A DNA stretch of 64,000 nt, from positions 620,001-684,000 of the forward strand of contig CBDDKF010000002.1 in assembly GCA_965230015.1 (NCBI GenBank). The letters run 5' to 3'. The stretch is from JABSQH01 sp965230015. GTDB taxonomy: Bacteria > Actinomycetota > Acidimicrobiia > Acidimicrobiales > Ilumatobacteraceae. Below, piece after piece: positions 41,723 through 50,501 of this stretch. The notes below the pieces were generated by a model. That model did no database searches, was not told where the DNA came from, and saw only the letters and a program-made list of their open reading frames with translations. A program made the translations under genes and the position numbers. Numbering within the stretch: position 1 is the first letter of the stretch; every line of letters begins with the position of its first letter.

Positions 41723-42721
41723 ATGATGCTCATCGATCCCGACAGTGCCCGGCCCATGGCCCGGGGTGTGTTTGGCGCAATGAATGAGTTCACCAACGTG
41801 CAGCGGCGCTTCGGCAGCAAGATCTTCGAGGTGCTCGTCGGTCGTCCGCTCGAGGACGCTGATCGCGTCCCGCTCGGCCCCGACGAACTCGCCGACGCGC
41901 TCCCCAGCGCGAGCGCCCGCGTCCAGTTCATGCACCTGCTCGTGTTGTTCGAGCTGATCGTGCATCCGTTGCCCGCCGAACAAGAGCGACGGACCGAAGA
42001 GTACGGCCGCGCGCTGGGCGTGGACCCGCCGCTCGTCGGTGAAACGCGTGCCCTCACACGACGGCGATACGGGCTCGCCTATCTCGAACTCGCACGGCAT
42101 TCGTGGTACGTGAAACGGACCCTGATCGACAGTGTCCACGGCAAGCTCTACGAACGAATCCGCTCCGAATTGGGGTACCTCGGCGTCGGTGACCCGGCGA
42201 TCGCGCGACGCTGGCGAGCGCTCGGCGACCTCCCCGAGGGCTCATGGGGTCGAGAGGTCGACAGGTTCTATGACCGCAACGGGTTCCCCCGACCGGGCGA
42301 ACAGCACGGCATCTACGAACTCGGCGCGAAGCACGACTGGGTCCACGTGCTCACCGGCTACGACACCACCCCGGTCGGAGAGATCAAGGTGTTCGGATTC
42401 ATCGCTGCCAACATGGCCGACCCCGCGGGCTTCACGATGCTCGCGGTCACGCTCGGACTGTTCCAGACCGGCACGATCACGCACATGCACGGCAAGCTGG
42501 TCAAGAACGCGACGATCGATGCGCTCGACACCCCGGCCGCAGCCGAAGCCTTCGCCGAAGCGATCAGCTACGGCGGGCAATGCACGCGCGACATCATGAG
42601 CGACATCGATGTGTTTGCCGAGGCCGCACGACCACTCGCCGAGGTGCGCGTGGAGTTCGGGCTCCCGCCCGAGGGACTTCAGCCGCAGGTGGCCGACAAC
42701 GGCGCGGCGGTGGAGCAATAG
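41723..42721 (+). CDS. Coq4-like protein
   Basis: A 332-residue soluble protein. Its central motif ELGAKHDWVHVLTGYDTTPV followed by GEIKVFGFIAAN matches the HDxxH...GE zinc motif of Coq4-family proteins, which act in quinone biosynthesis. The N-terminal half is helical (LPSASARVQFMHLLVLFELI) and the C-terminus runs into low-complexity sequence. The Coq4 resemblance is limited to the motif region, so function is uncertain. TACCGT lies 12 nt before ATG 41723, longer than the usual spacing. It is divergent from the multicopper oxidase. Confidence 0.6.
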   Translation: MMLIDPDSARPMARGVFGAMNEFTNVQRRFGSKIFEVLVGRPLEDADRVPLGPDELADALPSASARVQFMHLLVLFELIVHPLPAEQERRTEEYGRALGVDPPLVGETRALTRRRYGLAYLELARHSWYVKRTLIDSVHGKLYERIRSELGYLGVGDPAIARRWRALGDLPEGSWGREVDRFYDRNGFPRPGEQHGIYELGAKHDWVHVLTGYDTTPVGEIKVFGFIAANMADPAGFTMLAVTLGLFQTGTITHMHGKLVKNATIDALDTPAAAEAFAEAISYGGQCTRDIMSDIDVFAEAARPLAEVRVEFGLPPEGLQPQVADNGAAVEQ

Positions 42722-42749
42722 CGTGGACGACCCGACGGAAGGGGACGAC

Positions 42750-43127
42750 GTGACTCGATCGAGGCCTGTCGGATGGTTGCGAGGTGTCGTCTTCGACTGC
42801 GACGACTATCACGCGCTGGCAGCATTCTGGAGCGACGTGCTCAAGGTGGGGATCTACAAGGATCTCCCAGGCTGGCGCGAGTTGGAACCAGGTCGAGGCG
42901 GCGTCGTGATGGGATTTCAACCGAAGGACGGCGACCGCTCGTCGCAGGGACCACTACGGATCGACATCGAGGTCGACGACCTCGACATCGGCCAGGCGGC
43001 GATGGAAGCTCGCGGCGCGTCGTTGGTGCGGGTTGTCCACTACAAGAGCGACGAGGAGCATCGCGTGATGGCCGACCCGGAAGGCAACGAGTTCACGCTC
43101 GTCCTTCCGTTTCCACCCGGCTGGTGA
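42750..43127 (+). CDS. VOC-family (glyoxalase-like) protein
   Basis: A 125-residue VOC protein: WLRGVVFDCDDYHALAAFWS is the first module, then GRGGVVMGFQPKDG and LRIDIEVDDLDIGQAAMEAR, ending VMADPEGNEFTLVLPFP with the family DPEGN turn. GTG 42750 has a good GGGG element 5 nt upstream; GTG 42723, beside a TAGCGT, is less likely because it would overlap it. Its last 35 nt overlap the convergent MFS gene. The substrate is unknown. Confidence 0.82.
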   Translation: MTRSRPVGWLRGVVFDCDDYHALAAFWSDVLKVGIYKDLPGWRELEPGRGGVVMGFQPKDGDRSSQGPLRIDIEVDDLDIGQAAMEARGASLVRVVHYKSDEEHRVMADPEGNEFTLVLPFPPGW

Positions 43128-44646
43128 GCGGGGGCGCCGAGAAGGTGCGCTGCCTGCTCGCCCACGCGGCGAGGACGGCAACCCCACACAACGCAGCGAC
43201 GACCCAGTAGCCGACACGCAGGCCGTCGACGAACAGCGCATCGGCAACGTCGGTGCCTTCGATCGACGCGGCGGCCTCGACCGGCAACGCATCGGGTTCG
43301 AACGATGCGCCCGACACGCCCGCTGTGGCCTCCCGACGGTCGGCCCACGACACGTCGAAGCCATTCGCCGAGAGCACACGACCGAGCTGGAAGGTTTGCG
43401 TGACCTGCACGATCGTGCCGGTGACGGCGATGCCGAGCAGGAATCCGAGCTGACGGATGGTCGACAGGGTCCCACTCGCCGTTCCAGCCGCAGTGCCGCC
43501 AGCATCCAGTGCTTGCGTCCCCGACGCGTTGAACACGAGGCTCTGGCCGACGGCCGCAATGAGCAGGCCGGCGACCGTGACGCCAAGGCCATGGCCGACA
43601 GAGATCAGTCCCGCCAGGGTGAACGCGACGACGAGCGCACACAGACCGGCCATGGTCAATACGAACGCCCGCACAACCGTCTGCACCTTGCCAACGAGCA
43701 GCGACAGCACCCCGTACGGCACGGTGAACAGCAAGAACACGGCGCCCGCCTCACCGGCGGAGAGGTCGAGCACGTTCTGCAGATACTGCGGGACGAAAAA
43801 GAGCATCGCTGCGTACGCCCAATTTGCGGCGACGACGACGGCGGCGATCGCCAGATACCTCGGACGCAAGAACAGCCCAAGATCGAGTAGCGGCGCGCTC
43901 GCCCTCCGTTCGACAGCGACGAACGCCGCGAGCGCAACGACGCCGATCAGGATCGCGGCAATAGCCCGGACATCGTCGACGTTCGCCTCGGGCAGAGTCA
44001 TCAGCCCGTAGACGACACCACCGAGCCCGATACCCAGCGTGGCGACGCCTGCGAGATCGAGCGAGTCCGTCGCCGCCGGATCGGACGACTCCTCGGCGGT
44101 CACCCACATCGTGACCACCATCACTGCCGCAACGACGCCCACCCCAGCGAGGTACCAGCGCCACGACAGTTGTTCGGTGATGACGCCGGCGGCGAGCGGT
44201 CCGATCGCCGCCCCAGCTGCCGTGATCGCCGTCCATACCGAGACCGCAAGCGAACGATTCCGCTCGCTCACCGCCCCCGTGACAATCGCGAGCGACGCGG
44301 CGACGATCGCCGCAGTGGCGACGCCGACGACGAGACGCGCCACGATCAGCTGACCGATCGACGGGGCGATCGCGCCGAGCCCGGACCCGATCGCGAACAG
44401 CGCCAGCCCACCGCACGCCACGAGGCGGCGGCCCCATCGATCCGCAACTCGTCCTGCCGGTATCAACGCGATGGCCGAGGCCAGCGACGCTGCGTTGATG
44501 ATCCACTGCAGCTCGGTATCGGAGGCATCGAGGTCGGTCCCGATCGTCGGCAGCGACTGGCTGATGCCGAATGTGTCGAACATCGTGGCGGCGACTGCGG
44601 CGGAGGCGACGACAACAGCGCCCCACCGCTCCCGCTCGCTCGTCAC
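43093..44646 (-). CDS. DHA2-type (EmrB/QacA-like) MFS drug exporter
   Basis: A 517-residue transporter with about 14 helices. TFGISQSLPTIGTDLDASDT and AGRVADRWGRRLVACGGLAL (motif A) are at the N-terminus, followed by SLAVSVWTAITAAGAAIGPL, a motif C-like region for antiporters. The large periplasmic loop near ANGFDVSWADRREATAGVSG and the final helices match the 14-TM DHA2 family. Proton-driven efflux of drugs or lipids is expected. GTG 44646 follows a GAGGG. The C-terminal coding end overlaps the convergent VOC gene. Confidence 0.88.
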   Translation of the reverse strand: MTSERERWGAVVVASAAVAATMFDTFGISQSLPTIGTDLDASDTELQWIINAASLASAIALIPAGRVADRWGRRLVACGGLALFAIGSGLGAIAPSIGQLIVARLVVGVATAAIVAASLAIVTGAVSERNRSLAVSVWTAITAAGAAIGPLAAGVITEQLSWRWYLAGVGVVAAVMVVTMWVTAEESSDPAATDSLDLAGVATLGIGLGGVVYGLMTLPEANVDDVRAIAAILIGVVALAAFVAVERRASAPLLDLGLFLRPRYLAIAAVVVAANWAYAAMLFFVPQYLQNVLDLSAGEAGAVFLLFTVPYGVLSLLVGKVQTVVRAFVLTMAGLCALVVAFTLAGLISVGHGLGVTVAGLLIAAVGQSLVFNASGTQALDAGGTAAGTASGTLSTIRQLGFLLGIAVTGTIVQVTQTFQLGRVLSANGFDVSWADRREATAGVSGASFEPDALPVEAAASIEGTDVADALFVDGLRVGYWVVAALCGVAVLAAWASRQRTFSAPPLTSRVETEGRA

Positions 44647-44782
44647 CGCAGATGCCCTCGTGGGGCGCAGAGCGTCAGCGCGTCATCCCACCGGAGCACC
44701 GGCCCGCTCCCAAGCCACATCCAACCCGAACCTAGCGAAGCCGCAGTCGCGGCAGCGCGACGACACGGGCTGTGGCACGCAG

Positions 44783-45532
44783 CTACGGCTTCAGCCCGCG
44801 GACGACGCGGATGCGCGGATCTGATCTGTCGGCCCACTCATCAAGGAGGGGCGGCAGATACTCCCGAATGCTCATCATCGCTTCTGACAGCTCGAACCCG
44901 GCCGACCCGAGGATGTGCAGCACTTCCCGATACTCCTCGTCGGAGTTCAACGACCGGGTTTGGTGGTATTGCACGTAGATCTGGCGGATGTGCTCGAGCC
45001 GGCCCGTTCGAGACAGGTCGCGCACCACCGGTAGCTCCGCGCCCTCGACGTTGAGCTTCAGAAAGTCGACCGGCTCCTCGATGTAGTCGGACAGGCGCAC
45101 CACGTCGACGGTACGCGTCGTCGTGTGCCCCCGCTCACCCCACGACCGGAGCAGTGAGTTGCCCTGGCTGTCGGGGTGCGCTCCATCGAACTCGCCGAAG
45201 AGCTCGCCGCTGCCGGAGTAATCCGATACCGCGGCCTCGACCAGACGCACACGGTCCAATCTCCGTGCCTCGATGTTCTTCCTGAACACCTGGGCATTGG
45301 TCGGATCCGGCTCGAACGCGAGCACGGACGCGTCGGGATACCTCTTCAGGAAGAAGATGGTCGCCACCCCGTAGTGCGCGCCACAGTCGATGATGTGCGG
45401 CGCGGGCGCATCGGTGGAGAAGTCGTACTCGCGGTCGACGAACACCTGCTCGTAGACGTGTTCGATCGATGCACGGCTGCAGTGGAAGAACTCCTCACCG
45501 TCGACCGAACACTGCTCGATGGTCGCAGACAT
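44783..45532 (-). CDS. FkbM-family methyltransferase
   Basis: A 249-residue SAM methyltransferase of the FkbM type: APHIIDCGAHYGVATIFFLK is motif I, SVLAFEPDPTNAQVFRKNIE holds the acidic residue, VRLVEAAVSDYSGSGELFGE and TTTRTVDVVRLSDYIEEPVD lead to DFLKLNVEGAELPVVRDLS, the family hallmark. FkbM proteins O-methylate sugars or polyketides. TAGGTC (45539-45544) lies 6 nt before the ATG. It is transcribed next to another methyltransferase, so the two may modify one glycan, but no glycosyltransferase is adjacent. Confidence 0.87.
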   Translation of the reverse strand: MSATIEQCSVDGEEFFHCSRASIEHVYEQVFVDREYDFSTDAPAPHIIDCGAHYGVATIFFLKRYPDASVLAFEPDPTNAQVFRKNIEARRLDRVRLVEAAVSDYSGSGELFGEFDGAHPDSQGNSLLRSWGERGHTTTRTVDVVRLSDYIEEPVDFLKLNVEGAELPVVRDLSRTGRLEHIRQIYVQYHQTRSLNSDEEYREVLHILGSAGFELSEAMMSIREYLPPLLDEWADRSDPRIRVVRGLKP

Positions 45533-45538
45533 CGGACC

Positions 45539-45544
45539 GACCTA
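45539..45544 (-). promoter_or_regulatory. Possible -10 element of the FkbM gene
   Basis: TAGGTC on the minus strand, 6 nt before the ATG at 45532; the last base departs from TANNNT. Confidence 0.35.
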
Positions 45545-45559
45545 GCTCACCGACGGGCG

Positions 45560-46360
45560 TCAGCCCGCCGCCGTATCGAGGTTCTCGACGACCGGCGGCA
45601 ACATCGCGCGCTTGTAGATCGCGACCATGGAATCGAACATACGGATCTCTTCGAGCATCAGGCTGAGCCGGGGCACCTCGATGCTGGTCCCGACGACATC
45701 GTCGATCAGGAAGTCCTCGTACAGGCGCGGCTTGTAGACGTCGTGCATCACGTCGACGAGCCCGGCGACGAAGTCGTGGAACGTGATCGGGAGATCGCAC
45801 TGGCCGGTGGCGTGGCCCCAATGCGACGTCTCAAGGTCCTCGACCACGTACACCCCTCCATCGCGCAGGCCGTCGGCGAACAATGCGTTGAAGGAGGCGA
45901 TCTGGTGCGACACCACGTGACTTCCGTCGTCCATCACCACGTCGAACGGGCCGAACTCGTCGATCACGTCGCGCAGGAACGCCGAGTCGCGCTGATCACC
46001 GATCCTCACGAAGATGCGATCGTCAGCGTCCTCGTACTCGCGGCACGTCTCGTTGATGTCCACACCAACGATCGTCGACTGCGAGCCGAGGTACCGGCGC
46101 CACAGCTCGAGCGAGGCGCCCTTGTTGACGCCGATCTCCAGCATCGTCGTCGGTGTGTTGCGGCGTTCGGCGAAAACTCTCTCGTAGCAGTCGAAGAAGT
46201 TCAGCCACTTGTGTCCGTTGGGGATGGCGCGCCACAGCTGGGCGATCTCCGACTGCATGTACCGCTGATCGATGCCGACTCGGTCTGGGTATCGAACCGC
46301 GACGGGCGCGAACAGTTCAGGGTCGAGGAACTGGCGGGCAGGAGGGGAGCCGCTGGACAT
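45560..46360 (-). CDS. CmcI/TylF-like class I SAM methyltransferase
   Basis: A 266-residue methyltransferase: TMLEIGVNKGASLELWRRYL is motif I, TIVGVDINETCREYEDADD the acidic strand, and FDVVMDDGSHVVSHQIASFN the post-I/metal-like Asp pair seen in CmcI and TylF sugar O-methyltransferases, followed by GGVYVVEDLETSHWG. It is upstream of the FkbM gene on the same strand with only 27 nt between. The substrate is likely a sugar on a glycan or a secondary metabolite. ATG 46360 is chosen; no clear Shine-Dalgarno is seen. Confidence 0.82.
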   Translation of the reverse strand: MSSGSPPARQFLDPELFAPVAVRYPDRVGIDQRYMQSEIAQLWRAIPNGHKWLNFFDCYERVFAERRNTPTTMLEIGVNKGASLELWRRYLGSQSTIVGVDINETCREYEDADDRIFVRIGDQRDSAFLRDVIDEFGPFDVVMDDGSHVVSHQIASFNALFADGLRDGGVYVVEDLETSHWGHATGQCDLPITFHDFVAGLVDVMHDVYKPRLYEDFLIDDVVGTSIEVPRLSLMLEEIRMFDSMVAIYKRAMLPPVVENLDTAAG

Positions 46361-46524
46361 GAGCTGGTGCGTTCGATCGGCCCCCGGGCAGACCGTCGGG
46401 GGGACTCGCCCGATGGTACTCACGCTGCCGCGTCGACTCCCCGGTCGTGTTCGGATCGGCGACCGCACGATCGGTTCAGCGGACGATCGGCATGTCGCAC
46501 GGTTCATCAGCAGGCGAACGCACC

Positions 46525-46530
46525 TAGTCT
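46525..46530 (+). promoter_or_regulatory. -10 element of the enoyl reductase gene
   Basis: TAGTCT, 6 nt before the GTG at 46537. Confidence 0.55.
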
Positions 46531-46536
46531 CCAGCC

Positions 46537-47313
46537 GTGCTGCTCGATGGAAAACGACTTCTGATCACCGGTGTGGTCACCACCGACTCGATCGCCTACG
46601 CCACAGCCGCCGCCGCGCTCGAGGCCGGTGCCGACATCGTGCTGTCGGCCCTCGGACGCGATCTCGAACGCACCAACGAGGCAGCAACTGCGCTCGGCAA
46701 CGTCGATGTGATCGAGGCCGATCTCACCGAGCCCGACCACATCGATCGGTTGGCCGACGACATCCGCACGCGCTGGGGTCAGCTCGACGGCATCCTCCAT
46801 GCGGTGGCGTTCGCCCCGCGCGAGGCGCTGTCGGGCGACTTCCTCGAGGCCGGTAGCGAGTCGGTCGCCCGGGCGATGAACACCAGCGTGCACACGTACG
46901 CGGTCACCGGCCGGATGCTGCGCGACCTCGCTCCCCCGGAAGGTGGCTCACTCGTCGGCCTCGACTTCGACTCGACCAAGGCGTGGCCGGTGTACAACTG
47001 GATGGGCGTCGCCAAGTCGGCGCTCGAGTCCGCCAACCGCTACGTCGCACGCGACCTCGGCGCTCGACGAATCCGCGCCAACCTCATCGCCGCCGGGCCG
47101 CTGTTCACCCGCGCCGCCAGCGGGATCGCTGGATTCGATCACCTGACGAATGCCTGGGAACACCAGTCGCCGATTCCCTGGAACGCCGACGACGCACGTC
47201 CGGTCGGTGACGCCGCGATCTTCCTGTTCTCCGACCTGTCACGGATGGTCAGCGGGGAGATCCTGCACGTCGACGGCGGCTTCCACGCGATGGCCGCACA
47301 CCTCGACCGCTGA
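46537..47313 (+). CDS. fabI: Enoyl-ACP reductase (FabI/InhA type)
   Basis: A 258-residue NADH-dependent enoyl reductase for the last step of each type II fatty acid elongation cycle. KRLLITGVVTTDSIAYATAA is the InhA-like Gly-rich loop, ILHAVAFAPREALSGDF the substrate region and WPVYNWMGVAKSALESANRY carries the Y-x6-K catalytic pair. SRMVSGEILHVDGGFHAMAA is the usual C-terminus. Length and loop residues fit InhA more than short-chain FabG. It is convergent with the carboxyltransferase fusion, suggesting a local fatty-acid theme. Confidence 0.93.
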   Translation: MLLDGKRLLITGVVTTDSIAYATAAAALEAGADIVLSALGRDLERTNEAATALGNVDVIEADLTEPDHIDRLADDIRTRWGQLDGILHAVAFAPREALSGDFLEAGSESVARAMNTSVHTYAVTGRMLRDLAPPEGGSLVGLDFDSTKAWPVYNWMGVAKSALESANRYVARDLGARRIRANLIAAGPLFTRAASGIAGFDHLTNAWEHQSPIPWNADDARPVGDAAIFLFSDLSRMVSGEILHVDGGFHAMAAHLDR

Positions 47314-47325
47314 GAACCGCGGCGC

Positions 47326-49140
47326 CTACCAGGTGTCGACGAACGCTGCCCGGCCAGATTCGGAGGCGGGCGCGGCGTCGAACAAGGTGACGAGCCACCG
47401 CCGAGTGTCGGCCGGATCGATCACGTCGTCGATGTCGAAGTGCGACGCCGCCGACACCGCCTTGCCGTGGGCGTACAACCGGTCGACCATCTCCTGAAAC
47501 AGCGCCTCGCGCTCGTCGGCATCGTCGATGGCGTCGAGTTCGCGGCGGTAGCCCAGCCGCACCGCGCCTTCCAGACCCATCCCGCCGAACTCGCCTGTAG
47601 GCCACGCCAAGCACGCCAACGGCGCCCGCGTCGAACCGCCCATCATCGCCTGCGCCCCCAGCCCGTAGGCCTTGCGGGTCACCACTGCCACCAGCGGTAC
47701 CGACAGGTTGGCGCCCGTCACGAACAACCGGCTGCAGTGGCGCACCAACGCCGTGGCCTCGACCTCGGGTCCGACCATCATCCCCGGAGTGTCGACGAAC
47801 GACACCACCGGCAGGCCGTGCGCATCGCACGCTTGCAAGAAGCGGGCCACCTTGTCGGAGCCGTCGGCATCGATCGCGCCGCCGAGGTGACGCGGGTCGT
47901 TGGCGATCACCCCGACCGGCCGTCCTTCGAGGCGGGCAAGGGCGGTGACCATCCCGACGCCGAACTCACGGCGCAGCTCGAATACCGAGTCGACGTCGAA
48001 CACCGCGTCGAGCGCACCGCGAATGTCGTACGCCCGCAACCGGTCGACCGGCACCACTCGGCGAGCCAGGTCCGGCTCGGGGGCCTCCCACCCATCGATC
48101 GGTCCTTGGAAGTACGACAGGTAGCGCTTGGCGAGTGACACCGCCTCGACGTCGTCGGCGGCGACGAGGTCGACCACACCGTTCGAGCGTTGCACCTCGA
48201 TGGGGCCCACTTCGGTGGGCGCGTATTCGCCGAGCCCGCCGCCTTCGATCATCGCCGGACCACCCATGCCGATGTTGGCGTCTTCGGTGGCGATCACCAC
48301 ATCGCAACAGCCGAGCAACGCCGCGTTTCCAGCGAAGTTGTATCCCGACGCGATACCGACGAGCGGCACCGTGCCCGACAGCTCGGCGAACCACAGAAAC
48401 GCGAGGCAATCGAGGCCGCTGGCACCCAGCCCATCGGTGTCACCCGGCCGGCCACCTCCACCCTCGGTGAAGATCACTACTGGGGTGCGCAAGCGATCGG
48501 CGAGCTCGAAGAGGCGGTCCTTCTTGCGATGGTTCTGCGCCCCCTGCGTGCCCGCCAGCACGGTGTAGTCGTAGCTCAGCACCACACACTTGGCGCGCCG
48601 AGACCCGACCAACTCGCCGTTGACATCGCCGATTCCGCCGACCAAGCCATCGGCGGGCGTGGATGCGATCAGGTCGTCGAGCTCGCGACGACGCCGCTGC
48701 GCCGCGATCACCAACGGGCCGTACTCGGCGAAGGTGCCGTCGTCGACCAGCGCTGCGAGGTTCTCGCGGGTCGTCCGCCGACCCCGGGCGCGGCGCTTGG
48801 CGACGGCCTCGGGACGGGCCTCGTCCAGACCGAGCCGATGGCGCTCGCGCACCTCGTCGAGATCGGGACGGTCGTCGGCACTACGCGCCGCAGGTTCGTC
48901 ACCGCCGACTGGATGGTCCGTTGCGGCGAGACTCGGCTCGATTTCCCCGAGCGCATCGTCGACGCCGACCGTGACACCCACCGCAACCGACCAGCGGACC
49001 GCCCCGCTCACGGGAGCGAGGACGTCGTGGTGCATCTTCATCGACTCGACGAGCGCGATCGTTGCGCCAGCCGCCACTCGTTCGCCGTCGTCGACGAGCA
49101 ACGCCACGATCGTTCCCTGCAGCGGTGAAGGAATGTGCAT
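47326..49140 (-). CDS. Acyl-CoA carboxylase: biotinyl carrier fused to carboxyltransferase
   Basis: A 604-residue fusion. Residues about 1-70 are a minimal biotinyl domain with IALVESMKMHHDVLAPVSG, the Lys of MKM being the biotin site. After an acidic linker comes a complete carboxyltransferase: KRRARGRRTTRENLAALVDD, VIFTEGGGGRPGDTDGLGAS, SGYNFAGNAALLGCCDVVIA and VSFVDTPGMMVGPEVEATAL. No biotin carboxylase domain is present, unlike larger actinobacterial fusions, so it must use a separate AccC, perhaps that at the window start. It starts one base after the ClC stop (TGACATG), so both are one operon. The acyl-CoA used is unknown. Confidence 0.86.
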   Translation of the reverse strand: MHIPSPLQGTIVALLVDDGERVAAGATIALVESMKMHHDVLAPVSGAVRWSVAVGVTVGVDDALGEIEPSLAATDHPVGGDEPAARSADDRPDLDEVRERHRLGLDEARPEAVAKRRARGRRTTRENLAALVDDGTFAEYGPLVIAAQRRRRELDDLIASTPADGLVGGIGDVNGELVGSRRAKCVVLSYDYTVLAGTQGAQNHRKKDRLFELADRLRTPVVIFTEGGGGRPGDTDGLGASGLDCLAFLWFAELSGTVPLVGIASGYNFAGNAALLGCCDVVIATEDANIGMGGPAMIEGGGLGEYAPTEVGPIEVQRSNGVVDLVAADDVEAVSLAKRYLSYFQGPIDGWEAPEPDLARRVVPVDRLRAYDIRGALDAVFDVDSVFELRREFGVGMVTALARLEGRPVGVIANDPRHLGGAIDADGSDKVARFLQACDAHGLPVVSFVDTPGMMVGPEVEATALVRHCSRLFVTGANLSVPLVAVVTRKAYGLGAQAMMGGSTRAPLACLAWPTGEFGGMGLEGAVRLGYRRELDAIDDADEREALFQEMVDRLYAHGKAVSAASHFDIDDVIDPADTRRWLVTLFDAAPASESGRAAFVDTW

Positions 49141-49141
49141 G

Positions 49142-50443
49142 TCAGATGCGCTCCGGGTCGCGTTGGAAGGTGGTCACCGATGCTTGACCCATCACGAGCT
49201 CGGCCGACACGGCGGCAAACAACGCGGGGACGATGAATCCCGGTTGCCCCGTCGTCTCGGCGACGAACATCACGGCGGCCAGCGGCACGCGATACCCGGC
49301 TCCGAGGAACGCGGCGATGCCCAGCAACACATACAGCGTGGGGTCGAGCGGGTTCACGAGATCGCCGATGAAGCGCCCGACGATGGCGCCGGCGACCACG
49401 AGCGGGATGAAGATTCCACCCACTCCGCCCCCTGCCAGGGTGGTGGCGGTCGCGATGAACCGCATGACGAAGATCGCCGCAAGTAACCAGAGCGCGTGTT
49501 CTTCGCCGAGCCACGCGATCACCTCGTAGCCCGAGCCCAGACTGAGGCTCTCGCCGGTGAGGCCGCGGGTGATGATGAACAGCGCCGTCAACACACCGCC
49601 GGCAATGGTCACCCGCCACACCACGGGCCGCAGCGTGAACCCCTTGGCGTACACGATCAGCCGCGAGAACAACCGGGCACCGATCGCGCAGAAGATGCCG
49701 ATGAGCACTGCGCCGGCCAGATCACGGAACTGGAACACCACGCTTCTGTCCGAATCGAAGCTGAAGATCGGGTCGGTGTTGGTCATCGCCACGAAGGTGA
49801 GATAACCGAAGGCGCTGGCCACCAGGGCGGGCAGCAGCATGCGGCGCGCGAGCTGGTCGCGGAACGGCACCTCGAGGGCGAAGATCGCGCCGGTGGCCGG
49901 CGCCTTGAAGATGGCGGCCACGCCGGCAGCGGCGCCGGCGACGAGCAGCGTGCGGTGATCGAAGTTGCGGAACGAGGCCGGCAGCCGCCGCTGGATCATG
50001 GCGCCGAGAGCCGAGCCGGCATAGATCGACGGACCCTCCAGGCCCATCGCCCCGCCGGAACCGAGCGTGGCCACGGCGGCCGACATCCGACCGATGTACG
50101 CGCGCCAGCGCAGCGGGTACTCGGGGTCGTGGAAGGCGCGCAGATACTCGTCGGAGGTCGCCGAGGATGCGCCTTTGCCCAGCGTGTGCAGCAGGATCGC
50201 GGAGATCACCAGGCCGATGCCCGGGGCGATCGCGCCGAGCCACAGCGGCCCGTCGAGCACCCAATGCAGCAGCACCTCGGCGGTGAAGTACTCGAAGAAA
50301 CGCACGAGCACCCCGGTGAGCGCGCCCGTAATCGCGGCGAGCAGTACGACCTCGCGCGAGCGGCGAACGAGGTCACCGAGTTCGGTCGAGCGAATATCGA
50401 AGGTGACCGGCCGGATGCCGTCCATCACCTTCCTGCGCCACAC
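49142..50443 (-). CDS. ClC-family chloride channel/antiporter
   Basis: A 433-residue ClC protein with about 10-12 helices. GSGGAMGLEGPSIYAGSALG is the first selectivity motif (GSGG...GLEGP, Glu gate present), TTLAGGGVGGIFIPLVVAGA the GxFxP motif, and LGAGYRVPLAAVMFVAETTG the later P-x-x-x-x-x-x-E helix. The external gating Glu suggests H+/Cl- antiport, though that also depends on an internal Glu I cannot place. The GTG at 50443 is 7 nt after TACACT. The next gene begins one nucleotide after its stop. Confidence 0.92.
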   Translation of the reverse strand: MWRRKVMDGIRPVTFDIRSTELGDLVRRSREVVLLAAITGALTGVLVRFFEYFTAEVLLHWVLDGPLWLGAIAPGIGLVISAILLHTLGKGASSATSDEYLRAFHDPEYPLRWRAYIGRMSAAVATLGSGGAMGLEGPSIYAGSALGAMIQRRLPASFRNFDHRTLLVAGAAAGVAAIFKAPATGAIFALEVPFRDQLARRMLLPALVASAFGYLTFVAMTNTDPIFSFDSDRSVVFQFRDLAGAVLIGIFCAIGARLFSRLIVYAKGFTLRPVVWRVTIAGGVLTALFIITRGLTGESLSLGSGYEVIAWLGEEHALWLLAAIFVMRFIATATTLAGGGVGGIFIPLVVAGAIVGRFIGDLVNPLDPTLYVLLGIAAFLGAGYRVPLAAVMFVAETTGQPGFIVPALFAAVSAELVMGQASVTTFQRDPERI

Positions 50444-50450
50444 TGCTCGG

Positions 50451-50456
50451 AGTGTA
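50451..50456 (-). promoter_or_regulatory. -10 element of the ClC-carboxyltransferase operon
   Basis: TACACT on the minus strand, 7 nt before the GTG at 50443. Confidence 0.55.
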
Positions 50457-50487
50457 GGTCACCACCGGTGGTGGTCTCCGGCTGGCC

Positions 50488-50493
50488 TACGCT
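50488..50493 (+). promoter_or_regulatory. -10 element of the UDP-glucuronate decarboxylase gene
   Basis: TACGCT, 8 nt before the ATG at 50502. Confidence 0.55.
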
Positions 50494-50501
50494 CGGCGGT
50501 C

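Noticed and set aside
42719..42724. TAGCGT near the GTG at 42723 of the VOC gene
   Set aside because: The hexamer overlaps that GTG, so it cannot be its -10; the GTG at 42750 with a GGGG ribosome site is the better start.
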